Below, piece after piece: positions 35,414 through 44,188 of a DNA stretch of 64,000 nucleotides (position 1 is the stretch's first letter; each line of letters opens with the position of its first letter). The notes below the pieces were generated by a model. The model made no database searches and had not been told where the DNA came from. It saw only the letters and a list, made by a program, of their open reading frames with translations. The position numbers and the translations under genes were made by a program. The DNA comes from Bog-473 sp963828825 (lineage in GTDB: Bacteria > Actinomycetota > Acidimicrobiia > Acidimicrobiales > RAAP-2): contig CAWHGF010000004.1 in the NCBI GenBank assembly GCA_963828825.1, positions 930,001-994,000 on the forward strand, written 5' to 3'.

Positions 35414-35492
35414 TCCTTCGCACGTCCTCGTCTACGGTGCCGCGGTCCGTTCCGCCGGCGTTCCTGCGACGGTAACACGGGTCTGATTAAAA

Positions 35493-35506
35493 TGCAACGT
35501 GTTCCA
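35493..35506. promoter_or_regulatory. Perfect KstR-like operator between LLM and FadD17-like genes
   Basis: TGCAACGTGTTCCA matches TnnAACnnGTTnnA at every fixed base. It lies in the AT-richer centre of the 138-bp divergent gap, 45 bases before GTG 35552 and 79 bases before ATG 35413, so one site could control both genes. Confidence 0.78.
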
Positions 35507-35551
35507 ATAATGGGACTTCCATCCCAGCTCAGAGACGTTTGGAGGTGTGCA

Positions 35552-37273
35552 GTGACCCCTGCTGAGGCGCAACCGGCGGTCCCTGACGCCACAGCGGCGC
35601 CGCCACCGGAAACCATCACCGCGGCCGTCCTCGCCCTGACCGACGCCGACGGACTCGGCCTGGTGGCCGGCAACGTGCGGCTCAGCCACGCCGAGGTGGT
35701 CGGCCTGGCCGCGGCGCGGGCGGCGTGGCTGCGGGCCACCCGCCAGGACGGCCCGTTCCACGTCGCCGTCATGCTCGAGAATGTGCCCGAGTTCGTCTTC
35801 TGGCTCGAGGCGGCGGCACTGGCGGGCGCGGTGGTGGTCGGGGCCAATCCGACGCACCGGGGGGACGAGTTGGTGCGGGACCTCGCGCACACCGAGTGCC
35901 AGTTCCTCATCACCGACTCGACGTTCCTCCCTCTGGTGGAGGGCGCCCGGATCGGCGACACGCTGGGAGAGGTGGCACGCCACAACGACCGGGTGCTCGT
36001 GCTCGACACCAAGGACGCCGAGGATGCGCTCGGGCCCTACGCGGGAGCGGACCCGGCGGGGGTGGTCGATCGCTCGGTGACCGCCGAGACGCTGGGCTAT
36101 CTCCTCTTCACCTCGGGCACGTCCGGCGCGCCCAAGGCGTGCCTGTGCAGTCAGGGACGACTGGCCCGCATCGGCGCCATCGTGGCCCAGATGTATGCAC
36201 TCGAGCCGGCCGACGTGTGCTACCTGTCCATGCCCCTGTTCCACTCGAACGCGCTGATGGCCGGCTGGGGCCCTGCGCTGATCGCGGGCTCGGCCTTCGC
36301 CCTCCCCGCCACCGGCCGCTTCTCCGCCTCGGGGTTCCTCCCTGACGTGCGGGCGGCTGGCGCGACCTACTTCAACTACGTCGGGAAGCCCCTGTCCTAC
36401 ATCGTGGCCACGCCCGAGCAGCCCGACGACGCCGACAACCCCCTGGTGCGCGCCTTCGGCAACGAGGGGACGCCTGAGGACGTGGCCCGCTTCGCCGAGC
36501 GCTTCGCCGTCACCGTCACCGATGCCTACGGGTCCACCGAGGGCGGCGCCACGGTCCAGCGGACGCCGGACACACCGCCGGGCGCCTTGGGGCGGGCCCC
36601 GGAGGGAACAGTCGTGCTGGACCCGGCGACGAGCGCCGAGTGCCCCCCGGCCCGCTTCGACGGCAACGGAAGGCTGCTCAACGCCGAGGAGGCGATCGGC
36701 GAGCTCGTGTCCAAGGCGGGGGGCGCCGGATTCGAGGGGTACTGGCGCAACGGTGAGGCCGAGACGGCACGGCTGCGGGAGGGCTGGTACTGGACGGGCG
36801 ACCTCGCCTACCGCGACGACGCCGGCTTCTTCTACTTCGCCGGCCGGGACCACGACTGGCTCCGCGTCGACGGCGAGAACTTCGCATCGGCCCCGATCGA
36901 GCGGATCCTGCAGCGACACCCCGATGTGGTGTTGGCGGCGGTCTATGCCGTACCGGACCCCGTCGTGGGCGACCAGGTGATGGCCGCCGTACAACTGCGG
37001 CCGGGCCTCGACACGCTCAACGCGGACGAATTCGCCGGGTTCCTGGCCGCACAGCGTGACCTCGGCACCAAGTGGGCGCCGCGCTTCGTGCGCATGAGTG
37101 CCGCGCTGCCGGCCACGGCCACCAACAAGGTTCTCAAGCGCTCGCTGCGGGCCGAACGCTGGAATTGTGCCGAACCCGTCTTGTGGCAGCCCGAGAGGGG
37201 TGGTGCGTACCAACTGCTGGACCCCCGGGACGCCGCCACGCTCGAGCGCGCGGTGGGGGACCGGCCCATCTGA
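35552..37273 (+). CDS. fadD17: FadD17-like acyl-CoA synthetase
   Basis: A 573-residue AMP-forming ligase. Diagnostic blocks are LLFTSGTSGAPKACLCSQGR, YLSMPLFHSNALMAGWGPAL, SASGFLPDVRAAGATYFNYV, GKPLSYIVATPEQPDDADNP, TVTDAYGSTEGGATVQRTPD and YFAGRDHDWLRVDGENFASA. These agree closely with remembered Mycobacterium FadD17, a side-chain CoA ligase of the KstR regulon. GTG 35552 follows GGAGGTGT at correct spacing, so the frame upstream is not used. The KstR-like operator precedes it by 45 bases. The C-terminal KVLKRSLRAE contains the adenylate-forming Lys. Confidence 0.88.
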   Translation: MTPAEAQPAVPDATAAPPPETITAAVLALTDADGLGLVAGNVRLSHAEVVGLAAARAAWLRATRQDGPFHVAVMLENVPEFVFWLEAAALAGAVVVGANPTHRGDELVRDLAHTECQFLITDSTFLPLVEGARIGDTLGEVARHNDRVLVLDTKDAEDALGPYAGADPAGVVDRSVTAETLGYLLFTSGTSGAPKACLCSQGRLARIGAIVAQMYALEPADVCYLSMPLFHSNALMAGWGPALIAGSAFALPATGRFSASGFLPDVRAAGATYFNYVGKPLSYIVATPEQPDDADNPLVRAFGNEGTPEDVARFAERFAVTVTDAYGSTEGGATVQRTPDTPPGALGRAPEGTVVLDPATSAECPPARFDGNGRLLNAEEAIGELVSKAGGAGFEGYWRNGEAETARLREGWYWTGDLAYRDDAGFFYFAGRDHDWLRVDGENFASAPIERILQRHPDVVLAAVYAVPDPVVGDQVMAAVQLRPGLDTLNADEFAGFLAAQRDLGTKWAPRFVRMSAALPATATNKVLKRSLRAERWNCAEPVLWQPERGGAYQLLDPRDAATLERAVGDRPI

Positions 37274-37881
37274 CCCCCGCCGCCGGGCTCCGCCCGGGGT
37301 CTCGTAACGTGGGCCTGTCGCGTGGTCGGGCAGGGCCGCTCCGCCCAGCGGCTCCCTGCACCTGTCCCTGGCGATGAAGAGCTCACCCGGGCGGGCATTC
37401 TTGCGTGACTTCTCGGTGCGCCGACCCCGCTGGGGTTGGCGATGTAGTGCGGGCCGGTCAAGTACGCCCTATTGCAAGTGCAAACGACCCCTGCGCGGCG
37501 GCGGGGTGGCCGTCAGTGATTTCTGCCCGATCAGGCTCAACGTCGTCTGGGCCCTCGACTCGTCCAACCGAGTCGTTGAGCTGATCTACTCGGGCGTGTG
37601 TCCACGTCTTGACCTGTGACAATTCCCTTCGCCACGATTGCGGGGCGAAGGGCTCACGTCACGGGTGGACCGATCGTGGGTGGTGAGGCCACACGATAGT
37701 TGGACGGCAGGCGACGGCGAGGCGAATCCGAAGGCGACCCTTCGAGCCGGCGGAGGCCATCACACGGATTCTCATCGGCGCAATCGCGAGGACGGCTGAT
37801 GGCGAAATGGGTGGTCCCAGCTGGCCACAACCACTCAATCCGGATGTTCGCAGCCGTGCGAAGAAGGGCTGCTAGACAAGG
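37274..37881. other. 608-bp gap without a convincing gene
   Basis: No frame here has the codon use of its neighbours. An 81-codon plus-strand frame at 37374-37619 is Arg/Ser/Cys-rich with no RBS and is not called. Base composition drops from about 37600 rightwards. The only structure seen is the long hairpin at 37616-37662. Confidence 0.6.
37616..37662. terminator. Long nested inverted repeat
   Basis: Inner arms CCCTTCGCC (37625-37633) and GGCGAAGGG (37644-37652) enclose a 10-base loop; outer arms GTGAC (37616-37620) and GTCAC (37658-37662) add to the stem with small internal gaps. No T-run follows on either strand. It may be a terminator, the end of a lost element, or a boundary site, as it sits where the low-GC block begins. 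Confidence 0.5.
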
Positions 37882-38865
37882 GTGCATGTACCGCCCTTGC
37901 GACGAGCTGCCTACGCTGTGACTGGCTCGAAGGCGCGGGAAATTGCCACTCGTGCAGCAACCGCCATCGGGAGACGATCCGCAATACGCCATAGCGCGAA
38001 CTGGGCTATTGCTCCGCTCGCCGCCATCAGCCCTTCCGGTTCAGAGTGGCTGAGGCACCGCGTTCCCGTGCGGGGAGAGGTGCCGGTTGCGTCGGACGTA
38101 GACGGTAGACCATTCCGCCTCTGGGCGGGCGACGATCCCGACTGGCTCACCGTCAAGCTGGCCCGAGACGGATTCGACAGCTATGAACCGGAAACCATGC
38201 GCGTATTTCGTGCCCTGGCCGCCATCTCGGAAGTGACTATCGACGTCGGTGCTCACATAGGGGCCTTTAGCCTGACCGCGGCACGTGCGAATCCCGATGG
38301 ACAGGTAGTTGCTTTCGAGCCAGTGCCCAAGATATTCGATCGGCTAGAACACAACCTGCAACTGAACGAGGCCAGCAACGTCCTCGCGGTGAACGCCGCC
38401 GCTGGCAAGAGCGACGGCCAAGCGCTCGTTGTCTACGCCTCGGCGCGCATCGATACTGACTCGAGCCAGTTCGCCAGCCATCGTCTCGGATCTCGACCGG
38501 GGCCCTGGTCGTGTCGTGTCACCCCAGTTCTGGCTATCGATGAACTCGTTGACTGGAGAGGGGTGCAGAGGGTCGACCTAGTCAAGATTGATGTCGAGAT
38601 GGCCGAACTGAGCGTCTTGGAGGGTATGACACGAGTCGTAAAGGAGTACCGACCAGACATCATCTGCGAGGTATTTCCGCCCGCGTGGGCTAGTCCGACG
38701 CTCGGCGGGGCGCTACAAGACGTGTTGGCCCCGGCTGGCTACACGTTTTACAAGCTTACCGAGCACGGTCCTGTTCGGCAGGAGCAGATTGAAGGCGATC
38801 ACCAATTTCTCAACTACCTCTTCTCGAACCGCTCGGAAAGCGATCTTGAGAGACTGCTGGCCTGA
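37882..38865 (+). CDS. FkbM-family methyltransferase
   Basis: A 327-residue protein (if GTG 37882; GTG 37918 is an alternative). The C-terminal 230 residues are an FkbM SAM methyltransferase: VTIDVGAHIGAFSLTAARAN is motif I, VVAFEPVPKIFDRLEHNLQL the acidic strand, VNAAAGKSDG the post-II strand, and VDLVKIDVEMAELSVLEGM the family's signature motif. FkbM enzymes O-methylate sugars or polyketides and are frequent in surface-glycan loci. Its codon use and GC content differ from genes on both sides, which suggests transfer. No glycosyltransferase is adjacent. Confidence 0.88.
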   Translation: MHVPPLRRAAYAVTGSKAREIATRAATAIGRRSAIRHSANWAIAPLAAISPSGSEWLRHRVPVRGEVPVASDVDGRPFRLWAGDDPDWLTVKLARDGFDSYEPETMRVFRALAAISEVTIDVGAHIGAFSLTAARANPDGQVVAFEPVPKIFDRLEHNLQLNEASNVLAVNAAAGKSDGQALVVYASARIDTDSSQFASHRLGSRPGPWSCRVTPVLAIDELVDWRGVQRVDLVKIDVEMAELSVLEGMTRVVKEYRPDIICEVFPPAWASPTLGGALQDVLAPAGYTFYKLTEHGPVRQEQIEGDHQFLNYLFSNRSESDLERLLA

Positions 38866-38984
38866 GTCGACTTTCCCCTAATGATCTGAGTAGGAATTAA
38901 ATCCTCGCGGGGAATGTGGTCTCCGGCCGCGCGTTGTGCCCTTTGTCAGCGACGATGGGAGACACAGATGCGGCGTTCGGTTCT

Positions 38985-39222
38985 CGATCCGGTAGTGCTC
39001 AGCGAGAAGAGCGCGAGCAGCTCGAAGGCTGGACCCGGCGACCAAAGATTTCCCAAGCATTGGCGCTTCGGTACCGCATTGCTCTCGAATCCGCAAACGG
39101 TGGCTACATCGTCGAGGTCGCCCGTCGTTTGGGACTCGACCGCGCCACGATAGGCGAGTGGCGCAGGCAGTTCTTGGCCGAGTACCTCCAAGGCCTTCAC
39201 GACGCACATGGTCGACCGGGGT
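38985..39222 (+). pseudogene. N-terminal remnant of an IS630-family transposase
   Basis: The frame encodes REEREQLEGWTRRPKISQAL, then ALRYRIALESANGG and VEVARRLGLDRATIGEWRRQ, then FLAEYLQGLHDAHGRPG. This is the helix-turn-helix start of IS630-type transposases (REELEx..ARRPxTAQALALRxRIVL, then EVAxxLGVxxxTVGKWRxRF). The DDE catalytic part is missing, and the next 120 bp are antisense to the PQQ-like gene. The element is dead. It marks past insertion inside the low-GC block. Confidence 0.75.
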
Positions 39223-39346
39223 GCCGCGACCAGTCGGGCGCACTCGGCGATCCTTTCATGCCGTGCACGTTGAACTCCGGCACAGTTCGGGCGGGCCCCC
39301 GGACGGGTGCACGCATGGAATGTGCCTGGGAGCACTTCCATCGAGT

Positions 39347-40831
39347 TCACTTTGGCGACGTTCTGAAGGCGCGCAGTGTCCCGTCTTGGTTCGCGACGAG
39401 GATGGTATTTCCAGACACCGTCGGCGGAGCCCAGAACCAGTATGTCGGTGCACCGAAAAGGCCGGTGTCCTTCCTGTTTTTTAGTGGTGGTTCCGTATAC
39501 GAGAACAGCGTGGTTCCGGTGGTGCTGGACAGCACGTCGAAGTCCCGGCCCGCTCCAACAACGACCAGACCGGGGATTTGGGTGACTGCCCCCTCTATCC
39601 CTCCCTCCAGAGAGACCCGCCATATCGCTTGACCCGTGGCTGGGTTGAGCGCCGTCATCGTGCCGATGCAACCTTTGCCGGAGGCGTTCAGCGAGACGCC
39701 TGCCACCATGATCGGTGATCCATTTCCCGCCCAGGAGGAAGTCGAGATGGTGTTGTTGCAGTTCTGGCTGAAGACGGACAGGCCCACCGAGAATGTCGCC
39801 GGTGATTCGACCTGGTATTGCCACACCGGTCCGGCCGCGAGGTTGTTCCGATCGAGTACGTAGTAGACGCCGTTCTTATTCTCCGCGCCCACCAGTTGGC
39901 GTTGTACTCCGTCAATGGTCGCAGTGAACAACATCGGAGAGGCACCCATATCTGAATCGGCAGGGTGCTGGTTTTCTGGTACCTGCCAGATCGACTTCAT
40001 GGCCAACGTCGAAGGATCCAACTCGAGAATGGCATCTTGATACCGAGATTCGCAAAGGTCATTGGAGGTGTCGATGAAGACCGAGTTCTGAGTCGGGTCG
40101 ACTGAGGGCGACGACCACGCACCCGGTCCCTGGCACTTGGCCGGCAAGAGAGAGGCGAAGTTGATGGCCTTTTGGAGGGCACCTGTGGCGGCATTGACCC
40201 GTACGATTCGGCCGAAATGGTCGGGACAACCTTGGAATGACGCTACCCCTACGTAGATGCTCCCCTTGTAGAGCGCTGGCGAGCTCCAAATCGAGTCTCC
40301 GGGTTCCGTACGAAGTTGTGTTCGCCAGATGATGCTGCCGTTCGAGGCGTTGAGGGCAACGAGTTGCCCTGCACCACCACCGACCCACAACACCCTCCGT
40401 CCGTTGAGGGTGCCGACCGTGGCTGTGCTCGCCACTCCGAGAGTTGCCAGGCCATAGATGCAGCCCGGTGGTTTGGACGTTCGGCCCAGTGACGTCGACC
40501 ACAGCGCCTTGCCGGACGACAGGCTCGTGGCGTGCATGTTGCCGTTCCAATCGCCCCAGTACACGACCCCGTCGTTGACGATCGGCTGACCTGAGATGGG
40601 AGCACTGACGGATATCCGCCATCGCTGCGTGAGCCCTCCCACGTTCGCCGGCGTGATCGACGTGTCAGTTGTGTAGCCGGTGCGGGAGTTGCTTCCGTCG
40701 TAGGTCGCCGACGGAACGCTACTTATCGACGCAGGCTTCAACGTCGCCGCTGCAGTGCCGGAGGCGACGGCTTGGACAATCAGGATCGCGATCAACGCGA
40801 GTGAAGATCGCTTGAGATTTCTATGCATCAC
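39347..40831 (-). CDS. Secreted PQQ-like beta-propeller protein
   Basis: A 494-residue exported protein. The signal peptide is MMHRNLKRSSLALIAILIVQ and following Ala residues (cleavage near 28). Propeller blades of the quinoprotein alcohol dehydrogenase type repeat as WGDWNGNMHATSLSSGKALW, VGGGAGQLVALNASNGSIIW, YVGVASFQG, DGTLRAF, with W-docking motifs. Two Cys pairs (PPGCIYG, QGCPDH and SQNCNN) could form disulfides. Catalytic PQQ residues cannot be confirmed, so it may be a binding or scaffold propeller. GGAGAGAAGG precedes the tandem ATG ATG start. It belongs to a minus-strand run with a hemerythrin protein and a lipoprotein. Confidence 0.85.
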   Translation of the reverse strand: MMHRNLKRSSLALIAILIVQAVASGTAAATLKPASISSVPSATYDGSNSRTGYTTDTSITPANVGGLTQRWRISVSAPISGQPIVNDGVVYWGDWNGNMHATSLSSGKALWSTSLGRTSKPPGCIYGLATLGVASTATVGTLNGRRVLWVGGGAGQLVALNASNGSIIWRTQLRTEPGDSIWSSPALYKGSIYVGVASFQGCPDHFGRIVRVNAATGALQKAINFASLLPAKCQGPGAWSSPSVDPTQNSVFIDTSNDLCESRYQDAILELDPSTLAMKSIWQVPENQHPADSDMGASPMLFTATIDGVQRQLVGAENKNGVYYVLDRNNLAAGPVWQYQVESPATFSVGLSVFSQNCNNTISTSSWAGNGSPIMVAGVSLNASGKGCIGTMTALNPATGQAIWRVSLEGGIEGAVTQIPGLVVVGAGRDFDVLSSTTGTTLFSYTEPPLKNRKDTGLFGAPTYWFWAPPTVSGNTILVANQDGTLRAFRTSPK

Positions 40832-40947
40832 CCTTCTCTCCAGGCGGCCACAGGGATGTCAGTCGTCGATCGACGCGAAGGGCGAGGATGGTAGCTCACG
40901 TTGGAGGGTTTCGGCCGCCGCCCATGCGACTCTGGTGGCGTGGTGCA

Positions 40948-41673
40948 TCACGAGTCGGTAGAGGCTGGTGTGAACTGGTTGAGGTCATAGATACCGAGAC
41001 TCTGCTCAATTGCTGCCACCTTGGTCACGTACTCCGTGAAGCCGTTCGGGCCGAACTGTTGACGCTGAAGGTCAGCAAACGTGACACCCAGCTCATTGAG
41101 TTGGTCCGGGGTCGAGATGGCGCGGAATCTGGGGAAGACAACCGTATCCTCGCGGGCCTCGTGAGGCTGGTACATCCGTACGAACGCAGCCATGGCGGCG
41201 CTGACCTGCTCCACATCGTCGGTTGGCATGTTGCTTGACCCGGCGAGGATGAGCTGAGTCAGCTGTCGACCTCGTGCGTGTTGGATCAACAGCGTGTCCA
41301 CCGTGCTTACGAGTTGCCCCGCCTTCCTCAGCATTGGAAAGACATACCCCTCTTCCAAGGCCTCATGGAAGCCTTCGATGAAGTCGTGGATGATCTCGGC
41401 GCCGTCGTGGATGGAGGGCATGGGCGCCGGCTGTCCGCTCGCTATGCGGTCGATGCTCTCTTGGTAGATGAGAAGCACCCTCTTTAGAATTCCGTGCTCC
41501 TGCATCAGGTCCACATCCGGTGGGGTGGTGTCCGGTGAGACAGGCGAGGACTGAGCGACGATATTGCCGACCTCAGTTCCAACCACGCCAACAGCGAGCC
41601 CGATCCCACCGGCCGTAAGCAGCCGCCTTCGGCTGAGGGAATTTGCCTGCGCTGGATCGTCTGGCCTGGCCAT
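40948..41673 (-). CDS. Tat-exported hemerythrin-domain protein
   Basis: A 241-residue protein. The N-terminus LSRRRLLTAGGIGLAVGVVG is a twin-arginine signal. The mature part is a hemerythrin-type four-helix bundle with ligand-like His/Glu residues in VDLMQEHGILKRVLLIYQ, IIHDFIEGFHEALEEGYVFP, LLIQHARGRQLTQL and YQPHEAREDTVVFPRF. This HHE pattern binds a di-iron site for O2 sensing, NO handling or iron storage. Folding with iron before export explains a Tat route. It is 25 bases downstream of the lipoprotein gene on the same strand, and the PQQ-like gene follows after 116 bp. Confidence 0.88.
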   Translation of the reverse strand: MARPDDPAQANSLSRRRLLTAGGIGLAVGVVGTEVGNIVAQSSPVSPDTTPPDVDLMQEHGILKRVLLIYQESIDRIASGQPAPMPSIHDGAEIIHDFIEGFHEALEEGYVFPMLRKAGQLVSTVDTLLIQHARGRQLTQLILAGSSNMPTDDVEQVSAAMAAFVRMYQPHEAREDTVVFPRFRAISTPDQLNELGVTFADLQRQQFGPNGFTEYVTKVAAIEQSLGIYDLNQFTPASTDS

Positions 41674-41697
41674 CGTCGAAGTTGCCGGCGAGCGAAT

Positions 41698-42219
41698 CTA
41701 CGGGTTGGGATCGCCGGCGGGCACAAGCGGCGTCCCATCAGGGCTCATGAGGTACCAATAGCCGCCGTCGTTGTCGATGCCTTGACCCGTGACCATGCCG
41801 GGGCTCACGTCATCTTGATATGTGTACAGCGGCCATCGGTTATAGGTGACGACCCGATAGCCAGGCGACAGAGGCACTGTGCCCAGAAGACTCTTCTTGA
41901 CACCGGGTCCAGCTTCGGGGCGACTGCCCGGGGAGATGGTGGCAGGGGGCCAACTGGCGATACAGGTCACGTTGCAGGTCACTGATTTTTGATGGTCAGG
42001 TACGAACATGTACAACGCGTAACCTGACGCGTTGACGAGCACCGTTGCCTTCGCCTGGGACAGATACTTCGCGTCGATACGCACCGGCTTGGTTCCGGTC
42101 GGGTTGGACGTGCTGGAAGATTGGGGCGACGATCCACAGGCTGCGGCAACGATCGAGAGGCCGGTAAGGACGAGCAAGGCCGACAGTCCCGTCCCGCTCC
42201 GATGGGCGATTCCCCTCAT
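41698..42219 (-). CDS. Lipoprotein_15 (secreted repeat PF03640-type) lipoprotein
   Basis: A 173-residue lipoprotein. ATG 42219 gives a signal peptide with lipobox LSIVAAAC (Cys near 28) and a Ser-rich linker. The body has two copies of the COG4315/Lipoprotein_15 repeat: LVNASGYALYMFVPDHQKSV followed by TCNVTCIASWPP, and YRVVTYNRWPLYTYQDDVSP followed by GGYWYLMSPDGTPL. Proteins with these repeats are often beside haem, cupredoxin or redox proteins; the biochemistry is unknown. The longer reading frame upstream is not used because it lacks a signal. It heads the three-gene exported cluster. Confidence 0.85.
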   Translation of the reverse strand: MRGIAHRSGTGLSALLVLTGLSIVAAACGSSPQSSSTSNPTGTKPVRIDAKYLSQAKATVLVNASGYALYMFVPDHQKSVTCNVTCIASWPPATISPGSRPEAGPGVKKSLLGTVPLSPGYRVVTYNRWPLYTYQDDVSPGMVTGQGIDNDGGYWYLMSPDGTPLVPAGDPNP

Positions 42220-42521
42220 GGCTGTGAGCCGGAGCCATGGGTTCGATGACTCAGCGGGATAGCCAAATGGTCTCCGGCGCGGGCAAATTGGTGCGGCAAG
42301 TCGCTTCCCGATTCCTTCGAACATGTAGACCCTTCGCCGATGATCCGAGAAGTTTGCCATTCCGGCTTCCCTGGACCGTCCCACCTTCGGAAACCCTCCG
42401 CGACGAGCAAACCTATCTGCGAATTCGCTGGCTTGCAGCGCGGGACTCCACGCCAACTGAGGTTGACGCTGCCTCGCCGCTCAGGAGCTGCGGATCGTCC
42501 GGGGGCTGACACCGCTCCGGT
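42220..42521. other. 302-bp gap without a convincing gene
   Basis: This stretch separates the lipoprotein gene from the steroid operon end. Frames through it are open but lack codon bias. Base composition returns to the window's high GC around 42500, so it marks the right edge of the low-GC block. No repeat shared with the left edge was recognised by eye. Confidence 0.55.
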
Positions 42522-43706
42522 TCAGCGATCGACGCCGAGAACCAGCCCGCTGGTCGGCACGCCGGTCCCCGCCGTCACCACCACGTGCTCGAGTCCGGGT
42601 ACCTGATTGACCGAGGTGCCGCGCACGAGCCGGGCGCCTTCGGCGATCCCGTTCATGCCGTGCAGGTAGGCCTCGCCGAGCTGGCCCCCGTGCGTGTTGA
42701 TGGGGAGCGCCCCACCGAGCTCGAGGCGGCCGTCGCGCACGAAGTCCTTGGCGTCGCCCTTGGCGCAGAACCCGAGCTCCTCCAACTGGTAGAGGACGTA
42801 GGGGGTGAAGTGGTCGTAGAGGATGGCGGCCTGCATGTCGCTCGGGCCGAGCCCTGAGGTCTCCCACAGCTGGTGGGCCACCACCGCCATCTCGGGCAGC
42901 CCCAGGAGATCGTCGCGGTAATAGCTGGTCATCATGTCCTGGCCCGCCCCGGATCCCTGCGCCGCGGCCCGGATGACGACCGGGTCGGTGCGCAGGTCGC
43001 GGGCGCGCTCGAGGGACGTCACCACCAGCGCCTGTCCCCCGTCGGTCTCCTGGCAGCAGTCGAGCAGGTGCAGGGGCTCGACGATGAAGCGGCTGGCCTG
43101 GTGCTCTTCCAGCGTGATCGGCTGCTCGTAGAACCAGGCTTTCGGGTTGGTCGCCGCATGCTTGCGGTCGGCCACCGCCACCCGGCCGAGGTCCTCGCTC
43201 GTCGCCCCTGTCTCGTGCAGGTAGCGCTGCGCCGCCATGGCCACCCACGAGGCCGGCGTGAGCAGCCCGACCGGCAGGTAGGACGCCATGTGCGCGTTCT
43301 CGGCGGTCGGCAGCGGCGGCCGCCCCTGGACGCCGGCGCCAAAGCGGCTGCCCGAGCGCTCGTTGAAGGCGCGGTAGCAGACCACGACGTCGGCCACGCC
43401 CGAGGAGACGGCCAGCGCCGCCTGCTGAACGGTGGCGCAGGCCGCCCCGCCGCCGTAGTGGATGCGGCTGAAGAAGGTCAGGTCGCCGATGCCCAGGCTG
43501 CGCGAGATGTCGATGTCGGGATTGGTGTCCGAACTGAACGTCACCATCCCCTGCACCTCGGACGCGGCGATGCCGGCATCGGCCAGCGCGGCGGCGACCG
43601 CCTCGACGGCCAGCCGGAGCTCCGAGCGGCCCGAGGCCTTGGAGAACTCGGTCGCCCCGATGCCGGCGATGGCGGTCGAACCCGAGAAGGAGTGGGAATG
43701 TGCCAT
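42522..43706 (-). CDS. ltp2: Ltp2-like thiolase-fold steroid aldolase
   Basis: A 394-residue thiolase-superfamily lipid-transfer-type protein. It shows MVTFSSDTNPDIDISRSLGI, IHYGGGAACATVQQAALAVS, VVCYRAFNERSGSRFGAGVQ, ILYDHFTPYVLYQLEELGFC and LPINTHGGQLGEAYLHGMNG. The order and neighbours match Mycobacterium Ltp2, which with the DUF35 part of ChsH2 splits the 17-hydroxy side chain to an androstene-dione and propionyl-CoA (established for igr operons). The ATG shares one base with the chsH1 stop (TGATG). It is the last gene of the operon. The Cys position of true thiolases is not obviously catalytic, in line with the aldolase role. Confidence 0.85.
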   Translation of the reverse strand: MAHSHSFSGSTAIAGIGATEFSKASGRSELRLAVEAVAAALADAGIAASEVQGMVTFSSDTNPDIDISRSLGIGDLTFFSRIHYGGGAACATVQQAALAVSSGVADVVVCYRAFNERSGSRFGAGVQGRPPLPTAENAHMASYLPVGLLTPASWVAMAAQRYLHETGATSEDLGRVAVADRKHAATNPKAWFYEQPITLEEHQASRFIVEPLHLLDCCQETDGGQALVVTSLERARDLRTDPVVIRAAAQGSGAGQDMMTSYYRDDLLGLPEMAVVAHQLWETSGLGPSDMQAAILYDHFTPYVLYQLEELGFCAKGDAKDFVRDGRLELGGALPINTHGGQLGEAYLHGMNGIAEGARLVRGTSVNQVPGLEHVVVTAGTGVPTSGLVLGVDR

Positions 43707-44188
43707 CACGCTCGGGCCGAACCCACACCTGCAGGGTCCCCGACCGGGAGGAGCACGGTGACCGTGCCGGTGACGTGGTCGCCCAGATTGTTGGCGCCCC
43801 GGAGGGAGACGGTCACGCTGCCGTACGCGCCGTCCTCGCTCAGCGAACCCTTCTCCGTGACCGACCCGGTCAGCGTCATGGTGCAGTCGGGATGGTTGGG
43901 CGCGCCCAGCCGGATGTTGACGTCCACCAGGCGGCTGCGTGGACCCGACCAGTCCGTGACGTAGCGCCCGACCAGTCCGTTGGTGGTCAGGATGTTCATG
44001 AAGATGTCCTTGGAGCCCCGCTCCCGGGCCAGGACGGAATCGTGGTGCACGTCCTGGTAGTCGCGGCTCGCAATCGCGCCCGACACTATCAAGGTGCGCG
44101 TGATCGGGAGCGTCAGAATGGGGAGCTCGTCGCCCACCGCGACCCCGGCGAATGTCGGCCCGGTCAGGTCCGGCGCGGCGGCGCTCAC
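43706..44188 (-). CDS. chsH1: ChsH1-like MaoC hotdog subunit
   Basis: A 160-residue single hotdog-fold protein: LPITRTLIVSGAIASRDYQD with the downstream DVHHDSVLARERGSKDIFMN, TNGLVGRYVTDWSGPRSRLV and VNIRLGAPNHPDCTMTLTGS. In mycobacteria ChsH1 pairs with the MaoC half of ChsH2 to hydrate 3-oxo-4,17-pregnadiene-20-carboxyl-CoA. The pair DVHHD fits the hydratase active-site region, but which subunit carries the catalytic residues here was not determined. GTG 44188 overlaps the chsE1 stop (GTGA), and the stop overlaps ltp2 by one base. Longer upstream frames are antisense-like. Confidence 0.85.
   Translation of the reverse strand: MSAAAPDLTGPTFAGVAVGDELPILTLPITRTLIVSGAIASRDYQDVHHDSVLARERGSKDIFMNILTTNGLVGRYVTDWSGPRSRLVDVNIRLGAPNHPDCTMTLTGSVTEKGSLSEDGAYGSVTVSLRGANNLGDHVTGTVTVLLPVGDPAGVGSARA

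Noticed and set aside
37374..37619. 81-codon plus-strand frame in the gap before the FkbM gene
   Set aside because: No ribosome-binding site, no family pattern, and composition unlike either neighbour.
37600..42500. Prophage or integrative element
   Set aside because: No integrase, portal, terminase or conjugation gene is present; only a dead transposase fragment supports mobility.
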